Shown: piece after piece, positions 11,230 to 21,869 of the stretch
How the letters are laid out: each line of letters starts with the position of its first letter
Position numbering within the stretch: the first letter of the stretch is position 1
NCBI GenBank assembly: GCA_020137815.1
Contig: CM035362.1
Coordinates: 336,605 to 400,604 of the forward strand
Direction of reading: 5' to 3'
Length of the DNA: 64,000 nt
Source: Hormiphora californensis
Lineage: Eukaryota; Ctenophora; Tentaculata; Cydippida; Pleurobrachiidae
Made by a program: the position numbers and the translations under genes
Notes under the pieces: generated by a model
The model's database searches: none
What the model was told of the DNA's origin: nothing
The model's input: the letters and a program-made list of their open reading frames with translations, nothing else

Positions 11230-12765
11230 ATATTGATCCCTCTATTGCTACTGTTCGTCACCTCTTGGAACTTCTCAATACTGCTCAGGAGAATGACATT
11301 CTGCTGCAAAACCAAGTGAAGGATCTATCAGATAAGGTATTGCAGCAGCACCTTTAATTGCAACATAACACATCTCTAGAGCTATGTTAGAATGCTAGGC
11401 TATGCCAATATGTTTGAACTCAGTGGTAATTTGTGTTAGAACCCTGTCGTCTGATTACCAATCACCATTACACGTTGTTGAGTAAATTACACGTGTATTA
11501 TGTTTCAGTTGTTCCACACAAATAAAGTACTGACTGCCCAGAAAGGAACTTGTTTGGAGCTGGAGACGAAACTAAAGGAAATGGAGGTGTCTGATGAGAA
11601 GAAAATTGAAGGTTAGTCACGTGATAATGTGATGAACATTGAACACAGCATGTTCGTTACGAACCTCGTTTGTGACACTATCACTGTCAGAGCATTGGCC
11701 TGACCCAATTCACTGATTAATATGTTTCCAGGCAATGTCACAGAGATTATGCAGTATTTCAAGACGCTAATTACTGACATCAAGGACCAACTGGTAGGTG
11801 GAGATTACTGTAACATATTTTAGGAATTTGGGCTAGCCTCAAAATGTTACTAATTTAATGAATTTCTGACAACCACCCATTAATTGACATCCACCCATTA
11901 ATTGACATCATTCTCCCACAGGAAGAGAAGGGTGTTAGGTTGGATGTTGATTTCTGGTTTACCCCCATCACTAGCATGCAGGAGTTTGTAACACGTGTAC
12001 TGGAGAGAGAACAAAAGGTATCCCCTGCTCTCTCTCTATCTAGTTAATATAAACATCTTTCTTTTGCTCTCTTTAGTTAATATAAAAATCTTTCTTTTGC
12101 TCTCTTTAGTAAAAGTAACTATCTCACCCAGTCACCCATTCACCGGTCACCCATGTTTCAGGAGAAGGAAGAGAATCTAAAAAGGCATGTTTCAAATGCT
12201 GGTACAGATGATTGGTCAGATGGCGAGGCCATGCCCATACCCGTCGAAGTAAGGGCCTTTCTAGATTATAGATATGAGCCATTTTGAGCAGCTGTCTGCC
12301 CTTAGCAGCTGCTAGTTTTGTCTCGTAGCTGGAAAGAAGTTTACGTTCACAAAATCTGCTAATATATAAGTAAACCCAGGTGGTGCATTTCTGTTCCTCC
12401 CCTGCAGCAGGGGTTTCCAGTTTAATTATGTCTTTCTCCCCCCCCCCCCCAGTTTAACACATGTCTCTCCCCCAGTTTAACACATGTCTCACCCCCCCCG
12501 CCCCCCCCCCCCAGTTTAACACATGTCTCCCCCCCCCAGTTTAACACATGTCTCTCCTCCCCCCCCCCCCAGTTTAACACATGTCTCTTCCCCCCCCCCC
12601 CCAGTTTAACACATCTCCCTCCCCCCAGTTTAACAAATGTCTCTCCCCCAGGGGTTTCTCGCGGATGGCAAGGTAAACCAGACCACTAGTTTGGTATTGG
12701 AGGACGATGATCTAGAGGAAGGAAGGAGGGCAGATCAGAAGACAAAGGCGTGCACTATCCAGTGA
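11230..12765 (+). CDS. Coiled-coil protein, 3' part (six exons, start not found)
   Basis: Exons at 11230-11336, 11509-11611, 11732-11793, 11922-12017, 12162-12248 and 12652-12765 have AG/GT borders and matching phases. The stop is TGA at 12763-12765. The product is charged and probably helical (starts IDPSIATVRHLLELL; later CLELETKLKEMEVSDEKK), as in coiled coils, and ends with an acidic patch (LEDDDLEEG) and KTKACTIQ. The first exon enters with one base owed, so at least one upstream exon is missing, possibly lost in or near the gap. I do not recognise the family. The last intron contains a minisatellite built of acceptor-like units (12427-12650). Confidence 0.7.
11685..11705. repeat. Ultrashort palindromic repeat, solo copy
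   Basis: CTGTCAGAGCATTGGCCTGA plus C, in the intron between exons 2 and 3 of the coiled-coil gene. Confidence 0.7.
12427..12650. repeat. Minisatellite of CCCCCAGTTTAACACATGTC-type units
   Basis: About eight units of C-run + AGTTTAACACATGTCTCT lie directly upstream of the last exon of the coiled-coil gene. Each unit has a pyrimidine run ending in CAG, resembling a 3' splice site. The true acceptor at 12650-12651 is the last such CCCCAG. Confidence 0.8.
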
Positions 12766-13034
12766 ACATGTTGAATAACAAGTGAATGGAGTAGTCGAGG
12801 TTAGATATCTCTCACAAACTCACAATGTTGGTATCTTGTAATTGTACAGTCACAATTTACTCATTCACAGACTCACTTTTTTCACTCACATTATTATGTT
12901 TGTAGTTGTTGCAGTGTGTTATTTGTACGATATAGTTCTGTTTGGGCAGTCACCCATGTATACATATATCATTTCACCCCAAATTAGTTCCAAACAAAAT
13001 GAAAACAACTTTATTTTCATTGTTAAAGTTAATT

Positions 13035-13144
13035 ATAATTAGTAACTACAATTAGTAAGTACAATTAGTAAGTACAGTTATTGTAATTCCAATTAGTAAT
13101 TACAATTAGTAATTACAATTATTGCAATTACAATTAGTAAGTAC
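13035..13144. repeat. AATTAGTAATTAC-type short tandem repeat
   Basis: Degenerate 12-bp tandem units (ACAATTAGTAAT/ACAATTAGTAAG) lie at the 3' end of the minus-strand Cys-rich gene and reach its stop codon. Confidence 0.75.
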
Positions 13145-13801
13145 AAGGACCAGCACAGCTATTCCTGTGGACATCAGCACAATCCGTGTTAACCCCACAC
13201 TGTACATAATCTCCCCCTGCTCCACTCAACCAGCACCACTCCTTGCACCCATGACAGATGGTGACAAGGTTGCCCAGTCTGGGGCACGCTCCATTACACT
13301 GACTCCAGCAGTAATCCTCATGACAACCATAGTTGCACCCTGTCTGGGCGTCACACGGGTGTATATCACTACCCCAGGCGCACAGGATGGGTTTGTAGCA
13401 CTCCAGGATGTCAGTAGCCGCCTCGAATGAGGTGGTGCCAGAGGGGCAGGGGAGACATTTGGTTGCCATGCCACCAGTGGAGTAGGTGCCAGGGGTACAG
13501 GCGGTACAGACATCACCTGATGACAGTGGGACTACCACATAGCCGGCATCACACACTGACAGGGAGGGAGGGGGTTAGAAGGGATAGGGCACTAGGGCAG
13601 GATATGTCATATGTGGAAGGGGTTATAGTACTGCAGTACGGCTAGTACTGGGTTTGACAATGTAAAACTTTCCTGTTTGGCATGTAATGTAACAAAGCAT
13701 AGTTGATTAGTTTAGAACAACTTACAAAGAGGCGCCTCGGTAGGTCCAATATCCTCTCCAGCCGCCAACACTGCAACAGTAGCAAGTAACACAAACAGCA
13801 T
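13134..13801 (-). CDS. Secreted cysteine-rich protein, 165 aa, two exons
   Basis: Exon 1 is 13726-13801 (start at 13801) and exon 2 is 13134-13555. Donor TTTGTAAG and acceptor CTGTCAG join in phase. Exon 1 encodes a signal peptide (MLFVLLATVAVLAAG, then a short linker). The mature part carries more than 20 Cys. Near its start the pattern C-T-A-C-T-P-G-T-Y-S followed by C-L-P-C-P-S-G-T resembles the ephrin-receptor/TNFR-like GCC2-GCC3 repeat; this is pattern recognition, not a search. The C-terminal half (CDAQTGCNYGCHEDYCW..., then CHGCKEWCWLS) has closely spaced Cys with no family I can name. No TM segment follows, so the protein is probably secreted. Confidence 0.75.
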
Positions 13802-14601
13802 CGTGATATAGAAAAGAGATCTGACAAAGTGGTTTAGTGCAGTATTGACCTCGCAGTTGTACTTGAACAGCAGCTGTCAATCAAATTCTCACCAATTAGG
13901 CCCTGTTGAAGTAAATGTGGCGTGGGAGAGTGTGAAGCACAGACTTTCAGATAGTTAGACGAGCTCTGTAAGCGTAACTTACTAAAAGTAGCGATATAAT
14001 GTCGCCAAATTCTCCCACATAGAAACAAAAAAGATTGCCGTTTATTATCACTAATCGATATATGTTTTAGTTCGTGCTCCACTGCTCCAGATAATTATCT
14101 CTCTTAAAATCACAACATAACTCAATTTAACTTATAAAAAAGTAATTTTGGCTCAGTTCATTGGTACAGTCTGATCTCGACCTAATGTTCTATTCCACAT
14201 CCCCTCTGTCAGAGCATTGGCCTGACAGCATCCCCTCACTCAATGGACAATGAATTACATCATATTTGTCCTGCTACGTCTAGACACAGGACCGCCATGA
14301 CCAACAGGACCAGTGGGAATAGTAGTTTTTTCGTCTCCATTGGGTATTGGAACAACTTCGCCTGAAATTGGGTGAACTTTAAAATCATTGGGTGAACTTT
14401 AAAATCTCTAATTGTTGTCATCATGCTGCAGATCTACTGAACTAAATTTTATGATATAATTCATTATATGGCCACCATTAGCCCGACTAATGTGAAATCT
14501 AATAACCAACGATATTCCTAACCTAGTCCCGTTATGTTTTGTTGGGGTGCGCAAGTGGGGGTGTAGCTAGGCAAGACCCGTTATGGTTGAACAAGGTTTA
14601 C
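13802..14601. other. Between the Cys-rich gene and the GPCR
   Basis: No exon pair supported. It contains a solo ultrashort repeat (14206-14228) and a short direct repeat (ATTGGGTGAACTTTAAAATC twice near 14365-14405). The 5' flank of the Cys-rich gene lies at its left end. Confidence 0.45.
14206..14228. repeat. Ultrashort palindromic repeat, solo copy
   Basis: CTGTCAGAGCATTGGCCTGA plus CAG: full 23-base form with CTGTCAG at one end and CTGACAG at the other. Confidence 0.75.
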
Positions 14602-15576
14602 CTAACAGATCCATCTTGCTCTCCGTAGCACAGTATTTGAAAATGCGATATACACAATCGGGTTAACAAGAGAAGTTAACACAGGTAATACTATCCACAC
14701 TATGTACTTCAACACAGTCAAGTCTAGTCGGGTATCGATATAGATCGGGAACGGGATCTCTCCACAGAGTCTGAGTTGAGCTGATCCTTGTTGTATCAGA
14801 AGGTAATGCTCAATAACAAACAAGGCACTATGGATGACAGATAGAGTATTCATTATCAAGATACGTAGGGAGCTGGAGGAGGAATGACGGACCCCGCCCA
14901 CCGGGTGAAAATACCGCCAAATCAGGTGGATGAGTGTTAAAATGGTGGACAGCGTTCCTAGCATGATCAGGATAATGCAGGGAACCATTACGATTATGAA
15001 ATTAATGTTATCTTTAGTGAATATAAAGTTTAACTGCAGTAGACTAGACCAGACAGCCGTCCATTCGTCAGTTTGAGCTAATGTCCAATAGCCCATATCA
15101 GTAGCCAGGGGTAGAATCATAATTCCCATTAATACTCCAATCACAACCAATTTTGGTATGGCCACAAAGGGGTATTTTATCTGGATATAGCGAACTATTG
15201 AAAGGATGGACGTATTGGTAATTGGTGCTATGATAACCACATTTGCAATCTGGCCATAGATAAGGGAAGGCAGGTCGTTACTCTTCTTTATAAATGAGTA
15301 GTACTGATCCTCACAATTGAAGCAGTGGTCAGTGATACAATCTGGATCTTTTGGTTCCCACAGCCCCGCTACCATTTTGTACGATATGAAGGGACATACA
15401 ATAAGGTCAGCAGTGGCTAGAATTAGGTAGAGAGTTCTGGAAATAGAGGGCGGTTTCCAGTAGTTGTGCCGGATAACAAGGCAGTTCAGAGGGATGGAGA
15501 AACAGGGGAGGAGGATGAAAAACAGGAACAGAAGGAAGTCAGGTGATGATGTTCCACCTTCGCTAAAGATTGCCAT
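14602..15576 (-). CDS. Orphan class A (rhodopsin-family) GPCR, 324 aa, single exon
   Basis: The minus-strand frame starts at ATG 15576 and stops at 14602. Seven hydrophobic segments lie at about residues 14-36, 46-69, 105-130, 142-162, 191-220, 236-258 and 289-311. Class A landmarks are visible: LATADLIVCPF in TM2 (Asp57 = D2.50), IVRYIQIKYPF at the end of TM3 (a V-R-Y version of D-R-Y), and NPIVY at 305-309 in TM7. Loop 1 between TM2 and TM3 has several Cys (C80, C85, C88). The C-tail is only about 14 residues, shorter than usual; a stop precedes any further exon. The N-terminus is short (about 13 residues). Ligand unknown. Confidence 0.85.
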   Translation of the reverse strand: MAIFSEGGTSSPDFLLFLFFILLPCFSIPLNCLVIRHNYWKPPSISRTLYLILATADLIVCPFISYKMVAGLWEPKDPDCITDHCFNCEDQYYSFIKKSNDLPSLIYGQIANVVIIAPITNTSILSIVRYIQIKYPFVAIPKLVVIGVLMGIMILPLATDMGYWTLAQTDEWTAVWSSLLQLNFIFTKDNINFIIVMVPCIILIMLGTLSTILTLIHLIWRYFHPVGGVRHSSSSSLRILIMNTLSVIHSALFVIEHYLLIQQGSAQLRLCGEIPFPIYIDTRLDLTVLKYIVWIVLPVLTSLVNPIVYIAFSNTVLRRARWIC

Positions 15577-15813
15577 TTCACAGCTGGAAACTGTGTTTGA
15601 TTCCTTGGCCTAGCACATGCAAGAAAGTCATAACAATCTAGTATCCACAAATCAAATACAAGGCATTGCTATTAGCTAAGCACCAGCAGAGGTATCCTGA
15701 GAAATTTGTGGGAGTTTCCAAACAAATTATGACCTACTATCCTAATTATACTCAACATACTATATGCTGCTAAAGCTACTTATGATCTTGTAAACGGTTG
15801 CACATGTCTGTTG

Positions 15814-17428
15814 TCATGGCAACATGTGGAGTAGACCGGTGTCAGAAAACAACGCAGCTAGTCCTACACAGTTATTCCAAAGCATAGTAAATCGGGGTCC
15901 GATTATTATACAATGTACCCTCATTCGAAGTGCTCTGATGTAGTAATGGAAGGAATCTAGTTCATCATTCTTTCCTTCAGTAGGGGTGTAGCCAAACACT
16001 CTCGTCTCTAGAGCTTGGTTCATCAATCTCTTGTGGCACGTGGCTATCTTGCAACCCTGGGAGGAGGAAGTTGAGTATTGTATCTTACCGGGAGAAGGGG
16101 TAAGGATAGAACCCAACCCCCACTCTTAGAAAGATGGCGTGCGTGGTAGTACAATCGAATCATGCATTTACCAATCATTCAGCTTCTCCAATTATATTTA
16201 CCTTGGTAATGGTCAGGAATACAAACATTATCACGATCAGATTCCTGATGACAACCACTACCATACTGACTGCCCCGTATATCTTCACGTTTTTACACAC
16301 CCTCGCTTCATCTGCGGTATACGAGTTTTCCGGCTCCAACCATGTAGTCCAATCCGCACCTGAGTTAACATGTGAAAATGTGATCACATAAATCTTCACA
16401 AGCAGCTCGGGGTTACATTGACAGAGGGGTATGTGGAGGAAATATATGTGATAACATTTTCGGTTCCCCCAAATACCCCCTCGGGAGGCAGCTGCACTGT
16501 CAGACCAATGCTCTGACAGCAGCTGCAGCACCTGAACACACACACACACACACATGTCTACCTGGCATGCTAGAGTTAGCCTTTGGACAATCACTCGTAG
16601 TAAAAAGAGACCAGAACGATTTGGCAGACTGAATGGAGAGGAAGACGCTGAACAGGTCCACAAAGAGTCCGTAGACCAGGTAGAATATAATGAATGACAT
16701 GGCAGGACCAGATTCAGAGTTCATTCGGTGAAGGAACGTACTGATGTCATGAGCTTCCTGCGGGGGAGGGGGGGATGGTGTATTGAGTTAGTTTAGTTAT
16801 CAATCATTACCTCTATTTTTTGTTGTGGGAGAATGCGATGAAGAGAGGGCATGTAAGGGGGTATGTTTCAGCCCTAACAAAGCTGCAATAGTACCAACCG
16901 CTCTCACTCAGCCAGAGCATTGGCCTGACAGCTCTTACCATGGTGCTCCAACCAACCAGGGGCCATGTGTTCTCACAACTGCACTTACCTGCATCATGGA
17001 CTTGAGAGAGCTCCTCTTCTCACGCAGCGTCTCTCTCAGTTCAGTCAGGAGGTAACTGATCAGCATGGTCTGAAAGATATTATTAGGTTTAATATGAACA
17101 AAAATCAAGTGAGACCTTCTCGCTCTTAGCCCTGTTCAACAATACTAAATCTAACTATATCTAATGCAAATTTGCACGGAAATGTGACACCCTATCGTCA
17201 ATGTGACGACGTGATCCGTCAATGTGACGACGTGATCCGTCAGTGTGACGACGTGATCCGTCAGTGTGACGACGTGATCCGTCAGTGTGACGACGTGATT
17301 CGTAGGTATCACGTATCACAAGTGCTAGAGAACTGCTTGCGAACTAGAGGGGTCACATCACAAACATAAAAGGGAGAGAAAGAGAGAGAGGAAAAAGAGA
17401 CGGATCACATCACATAGCATATAGCATA

Positions 17429-17495
<67 letters not shown>

Positions 17496-19680
17496 GGGAG
17501 AGAGAGAGTGAGGGAGACAGAGAGAGACAGAGAGAGACAGAGAGAGACAGAGACAGAGAGACAGAGGGACAAGCAGAGGAGAACAGAGACAGAGAGAGAG
17601 AGCGAGCAGAGACAGAGACAAAGAGGGACCAGAGAGAAGAGAGAGAGATAGAGAGAGAGAGACAGGAGAGAGCAGAGAGGGAGACAGAGACAGAGACGAG
17701 ACAGGGAGACCAGAGACAGAGACAGAGACAGAGACAGAGACAGAGACACACAGAAAGAGAGAGACATCGAGAAAAAAATCCCTCGATTTGTGATCGGTAC
17801 GATCGCCCCAGTTTTGCTAGTACAGTTAAAACGAAAGACGATAATCATGTGACTCGATCTGTATAATACTAATACTATATGTCATTATGTGACTCGACAT
17901 GTCACTGCACTGGCAAGCGCAACGGTGGCCATTTACTCAACTCCCCCCCCCCCATACTATAGTCTTTACCTGTAGAATGAAGGTCATGAGGGGGGCAGAG
18001 GAAGAAGTACATTGTGAAGGCCGGGATTGCATAGAACACTCCTTCAATGTAGGGATTACGGAATATAAAGGACCTGCAGACAGGAACTTGGGTTATTTAG
18101 TAGCTAATATCAAGTGTAACCACTCAAAATGTGAAATGTGCTATAGGACCAATTGATCCCACTTTTACGGGGTTATATCATTATTCATGTATAGGACATG
18201 TATAACAGAGGTTTATTAAAAAACCCATTCTCACTCGTTATCCAATGATGTTGAGTTGGTCCGTATGATGCATTCAGATTGCAGGAGAGCCTTCCCAAAG
18301 AAAGAGTTGATGATGGTAAACAGGAAGTGCAGGTAGATACTGGAGAATATCAAGTAGCTCACAAACCTAGTTGGGAGATATGTGTTAGAAATCTGTGAAA
18401 CAGAGCTGGGTATGGATGGTCATTGGTCCATGCTGCTACTACAGGGGGGTACTACAGTCAAACTTTGATTTACCAAGCTGAGCAAAACCCTTCCCCGGTA
18501 AATTAAGGTTTGACAGTACACAATACAAACAAGGAGGGATTTTAGGCCAATGAAACTTTGGACACATAAAACTCTTTCCAGTTGCAGAAACTCACTTGAA
18601 TCTTTTCTTAAAGGTTTCTTTTCTGGAGACAGTATTGGTACACGTTACACTGGATGGGAGAACAAGTGCCTTCTGAAGGAGTGCTTCCACATGCTCACTC
18701 TGCTTCACTCTGTAAACCCAGAATGTGTACCTATAGTAGGTGGGAGAAGCTGTCCATGAGATGTGAATTAGCTGGTTAGATTTAAGATAGTGAGATAGGG
18801 TAGTGAGCGGAGCCCCGAAGAAGCTGTCAATGAGATGTGATTGTGAGGTTTTGTGGTTATTCGAGATAACGTAAAACAACCGTGTAATGTACAATGTACA
18901 GGTGAGGAGAAGCCTCCGGGACCCTCATATACATACGGGTTAATGACGGGTTAACATAACCCTCAGATACATACCCGTAGGAAACAAAGTGTAGGATGGT
19001 GGGGATAAGACTCTCCATTGTGGTCCGGCAGATACCTGTCAGATACAGTAGTTAGATAAAACCAAACCAAACCAACAAACAAACCAAACCAAAAAAACCA
19101 AACAAACCAAACAAACAAACCAACAGCGAAACCAAATCAAATAACCAAACAAACAAACCAAACAAACCAACAACCAAACAACCAACCAGCCACAGCAAGC
19201 CAAACAAACCAAACCAAATCAACTCAAACCAAACCAAACCACCAAACCAAACCAAACCAAACCAAACCAAATTCCAATCAGTAGTATGTAAAGTGGAGTT
19301 CAGTAAAAAATTAAAAACCAATCTCACCTTCAAGTAGATGTTATCTTGAATCGTTGCAAAAACGATAAATCACTTTCTTTTCCATGTACGATTGTTGCTT
19401 CTGAAGTAAACAGCTTATTAATTAGTTATTTACTACCATTTAAAATAAATGCCAGCTTTGAAATATGAGTGTAAATTTATTTTTGGCAATCTTTAATATA
19501 AAAAGAGACACTTGAGCCCATAATCGTGTGTACCAAGACATTATAAAAATAGTATACCTGGCATAGTGTGATGTTGAGCGCATAGCCGACGATGATGATT
19601 GAAAATATAAAGACCATCCACAGAATGTTGATAACTCTGTACACACAGTTCTCTGGGTCCCCAAAATTCCTCAAACCAAG
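15814..19680 (-). CDS. Seven-TM protein, candidate gustatory-receptor-like (GRL) family, nine exons, partial
   Basis: Exons in coding order: 19558-19680, 18975-19035, 18596-18730, 18235-18366, 17970-18073, 16989-17069, 16562-16757, 16202-16359, 15814-16056 (stop TGA). Phases match at six of eight joins. The joins 19558/19035 and 17970/17069 are out of phase, so a small exon is missing, or a weak donor is used, at each. TM segments: VINILWMVFIFSIIIVGYAL; ESLIPTILHFVSYG; SYLIFSSIYLHFLFTIINSF; VFYAIPAFTMYFFLC; FIIFYLVYGLFVDLFSVF; SMVVVVIRNLIVIMFVFLTI; FTMLWNNCVGLAALF. Long charged loops after TM2, TM4 (LLTELRETLREKRSSLKS...EAHDISTFLHRMNSESG) and TM6 fit the known intracellular-N-terminus layout of insect GR/GRL receptors rather than GPCRs. 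The classic TYhhhhhQF tail is absent. The assignment is an inference from topology; an unrelated multi-pass protein is possible. Confidence 0.6.
16497..16519. repeat. Ultrashort palindromic repeat, solo copy
   Basis: CTGTCAGACCAATGCTCTGA plus CAG, in the intron between the last two TM5/TM6 exons of the seven-TM gene. Confidence 0.7.
16912..16931. repeat. Ultrashort palindromic repeat, solo copy
   Basis: CCAGAGCATTGGCCTGACAG; intronic, same orientation as the 11685 and 14206 copies. Confidence 0.65.
17196..17300. repeat. 21-bp minisatellite, five units
   Basis: CGTCARTGTGACGACGTGATC repeated five times head to tail, in an intron of the seven-TM gene. The frame reading RQCDDVI repeated is a by-product of the 21-bp period. 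Confidence 0.85.
17400..17762. repeat. (GA)n / (CAGAGA)n purine tract
   Basis: A long polypurine run with AG, AGAC and GAGACAG variants, in an intron of the seven-TM gene. All frames here (Leu/Ser- or Arg/Glu-rich) are low-complexity artefacts. Confidence 0.95.
18453..18518. mobile_element. Tiny pogo/Tigger-like MITE
   Basis: TA-CAGTCAAACTTTGATTTACC on the left and GGTAAATTAAGGTTTGACAG-TA on the right. This is the terminal style known for pogo/Tigger elements, with a TA target. Only about 65 bp long, intronic. Confidence 0.65.
19055..19270. repeat. (AAACC)n-type tandem repeat
   Basis: Degenerate CAAAC/AAACC pentamer array in an intron of the seven-TM gene. Confidence 0.85.
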
Positions 19681-19798
19681 CTGAAAATACAGTTTTTTCG
19701 GGGTTTTTAACACTCTCCTATGAGTATGATGGTGGGTGTCTATTAATCAATTAAACTCAGAGCGTTCGTCAGTAGAAAGTCCACACCAGTTTGCAGAG

Positions 19799-20554
19799 AT
19801 GAATATATTCTACTACCAGTTTAAGCATGAAGATGTAGATGTTGAGTATCTTCTGGGCAGAGACAGGGCGAGCTCTGTGGTGGGAAACCACGCTGACTGC
19901 ATCCGCATTATCATCGTTAATGGCGTCACCGTAAAGCATCGGTCCACTTGGTTCGCTCTGAATTGGAAGGTGCGTAAGCTGTCAGCGTTTAGTTGGGCGG
20001 ACTATCTATACTTGTTCTTGTTGTGTCTATAGGATGTTAGAGATAGGATGTTAGCACACTCCGTTAGGAGAGTTTGATAAGTTTTTAGCACGAGTGGACC
20101 TTATTTAGGACATGAAGTTTTGGACTGACCCTATTCGCAAGAACTGCGGTCAGGGCAATAGTTAGGACATGGAGTTTTTGGGAACAAGCTCAGGATTATA
20201 TTTTACTTACTAGGTAGTTGATTTGCTGTCTTCGAGTCTCTAGATAACTGTTTATGTTGGAAAACTGAAATAATTTACATAGTTACATAATCCAAACACC
20301 TGGTGCTATTTGATCCTCAGTTTGATTCCCCATACACACAATCACATGGTACATTTTGTGCTTACCCAAGCGGAAAAGTTGGTGAAACTCCCGAAGCGAA
20401 AGTTTCTCTCGAGGGAGCGTTTACAGAGTTCCGGGCAGACTCCTTGAATAATGGGCTGAACCTAGACAAACGAAGAAGAAACATCATCAAAACTGCTAGC
20501 AAATACAAATCTAAATTTACCGGACTCCTTTCCCCGACCGATAAATTGAGATAA
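19799..20554 (+). CDS. Small two-exon gene, 134 aa, unrecognised
   Basis: Exon 1 is 19799-19969 from the first in-frame ATG (the frame is open back to 19736, so a further upstream exon is possible). Exon 2 is 20321-20554 with stop TAA. Donor AAG|GTGCGTAAG and acceptor TGATCCTCAG| join in phase 0. The product begins MNIFYYQFKHEDVDVEYLLG and ends with a basic stretch (NLDKRRRNIIKTASKYKSKF) and LLSPTDKLR. There is no signal peptide, TM segment or motif I know. It lies on the opposite strand, between the first exons of the minus-strand seven-TM gene and a possible leader exon at 20599-20732. It could be a nested gene. Confidence 0.6.
20124..20158. repeat. Diverged copy of the ultrashort repeat family
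   Basis: CTGACCCTATTCGCAAGAAC then TGCGGTCAGGGCAAT: the inverted form of the longer family member at 2419 and 25789. Confidence 0.5.
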
Positions 20555-20598
20555 TATGGATCAGCTTTAGGACTATGGAACTATGGATAAGCGTGTAC

Positions 20599-20732
20599 CT
20601 AAGGAGCTCAAAACAACAAAATCCTCGTCTTTGACTGATCCCGAGATGTCAACTATAGGGTTTTTTTCCTTCCAGCCACTCTCACTTTCAACTACACTGG
20701 GTGGCTCCGGATGATAGGCATCACCTCGCATC
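20599..20732 (-). CDS. Possible first coding exon (44 codons)
   Basis: Acceptor GTTGTAG precedes G-ATG (start at 20731) and donor TTAG|GTACAC follows. The peptide runs MRGDAYHPEPPSVVESESG to DEDFVVLSSL and is acidic and hydrophilic. It could be the cytoplasmic N-terminus of the seven-TM gene downstream on the same strand, but the phase (1) does not match the next exon found (phase 0), so an exon is missing or the genes are separate. Confidence 0.4.
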
Positions 20733-21869
20733 CTACAACAGCTAACATAATAATTCAACACTCGAGAATGAAAATTTGGTGGTTATCAGAGTGAGAGAGA
20801 GAGGGGGGAGAGAGAGAGTCACGCGTTCCTAGGTGTTAGAGTCGAACCAGCTGGAAACACAAGAGAATACAAGTGAGCGAGTGTTATCTTAAAGTGCTTT
20901 ATCTGCTTGTGGGAGCCGGTATCAGGTTTCACGCCTGCCAAGTTGGACGGAACAAGAGGGAAGAGACGGAGTTTCATCTCTACATACATATCCGTATCGT
21001 GTGTGGAATCTTCAAGTGTCCTAAAATTTAGTTCAATAAACTATCGATGAACATACTTCCAGGCCACTGTAGTCTGTAAACTTGTTTCATCTCTATTCTG
21101 TCATTTTCCCATTTTCCAGCGCTCTATCTCTACTTGATCGAATTTGTTCAGCAGTAAGTGAGTGATACAATTTGTCTTTTTTTAATCTTATAAGTATAAA
21201 AGAGAATCCAGATGATTCATATTTAATGTACAAAATTTAGTGAAAATGTATTTCGTGATCTACCGTGCCAGCTGGCATCACGATATTACGTCTGACCCCT
21301 GTTCAAAGATCTATTTACATCACGCTCCACTGTCTTTACACAGGTAGGTACAAGGAAGCTGAATATCTTTGTAATTAACTAGCCCAGATCATATCAGATG
21401 TATGATATGACTTTATTATGTCTATGAACCCTTGTTTGCGGGGCGTGCAAAACAGAGTCTAGCTAGGCAAGATATTGACTATGATACAACTCTATGCAGC
21501 TATAATACAACTATGCAGCTCTATTATACCTTTCCCAGTTTTTCAAACTTACTCCTTGACCCCGTAATGAGATACTTATTTTCATACAAACTTTAAATCA
21601 AACGGTATATGAATCAATTCTGTTTACAGATCACTTACAATGAAGTTAAAAAAAACACACCATGTTCGAAAAACAGTTCAACAGTTACAAGTGTAGTCAC
21701 TAGTCAGTTTTCAAATTCGGAACTTCATAATGATCCTCCTCCCCCTCGTACCTCCCTCAGTATCCTCAACATCTTCCACTCCACCACATGTCCTCTCCAT
21801 ACAGGGTTCCCAATAACTAACCCCATCTCATACCGGGCAGTTTCCTCTGGACAGTGATTATAAAGGTGA
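20733..21869. other. No gene seen
   Basis: AT-rich, with a short GA tract near 20790. It includes the 3' flank of the type I membrane protein gene. No splice-bounded frame was found. Confidence 0.45.

Noticed and set aside
16134-16391. Plus-strand frames opposite the TM6 exon
   Set aside because: The minus-strand frame has splice borders and matching phases; the plus frames are its shadows.
17196-17300. CRISPR-like regular array
   Set aside because: Units abut without unique spacers; it is a 21-bp minisatellite in an intron.
17358-17866. Long Leu/Ser- and Arg/Glu-rich open frames on both strands
   Set aside because: They lie over a GA/CT microsatellite; six-frame openness is expected from a dinucleotide repeat.
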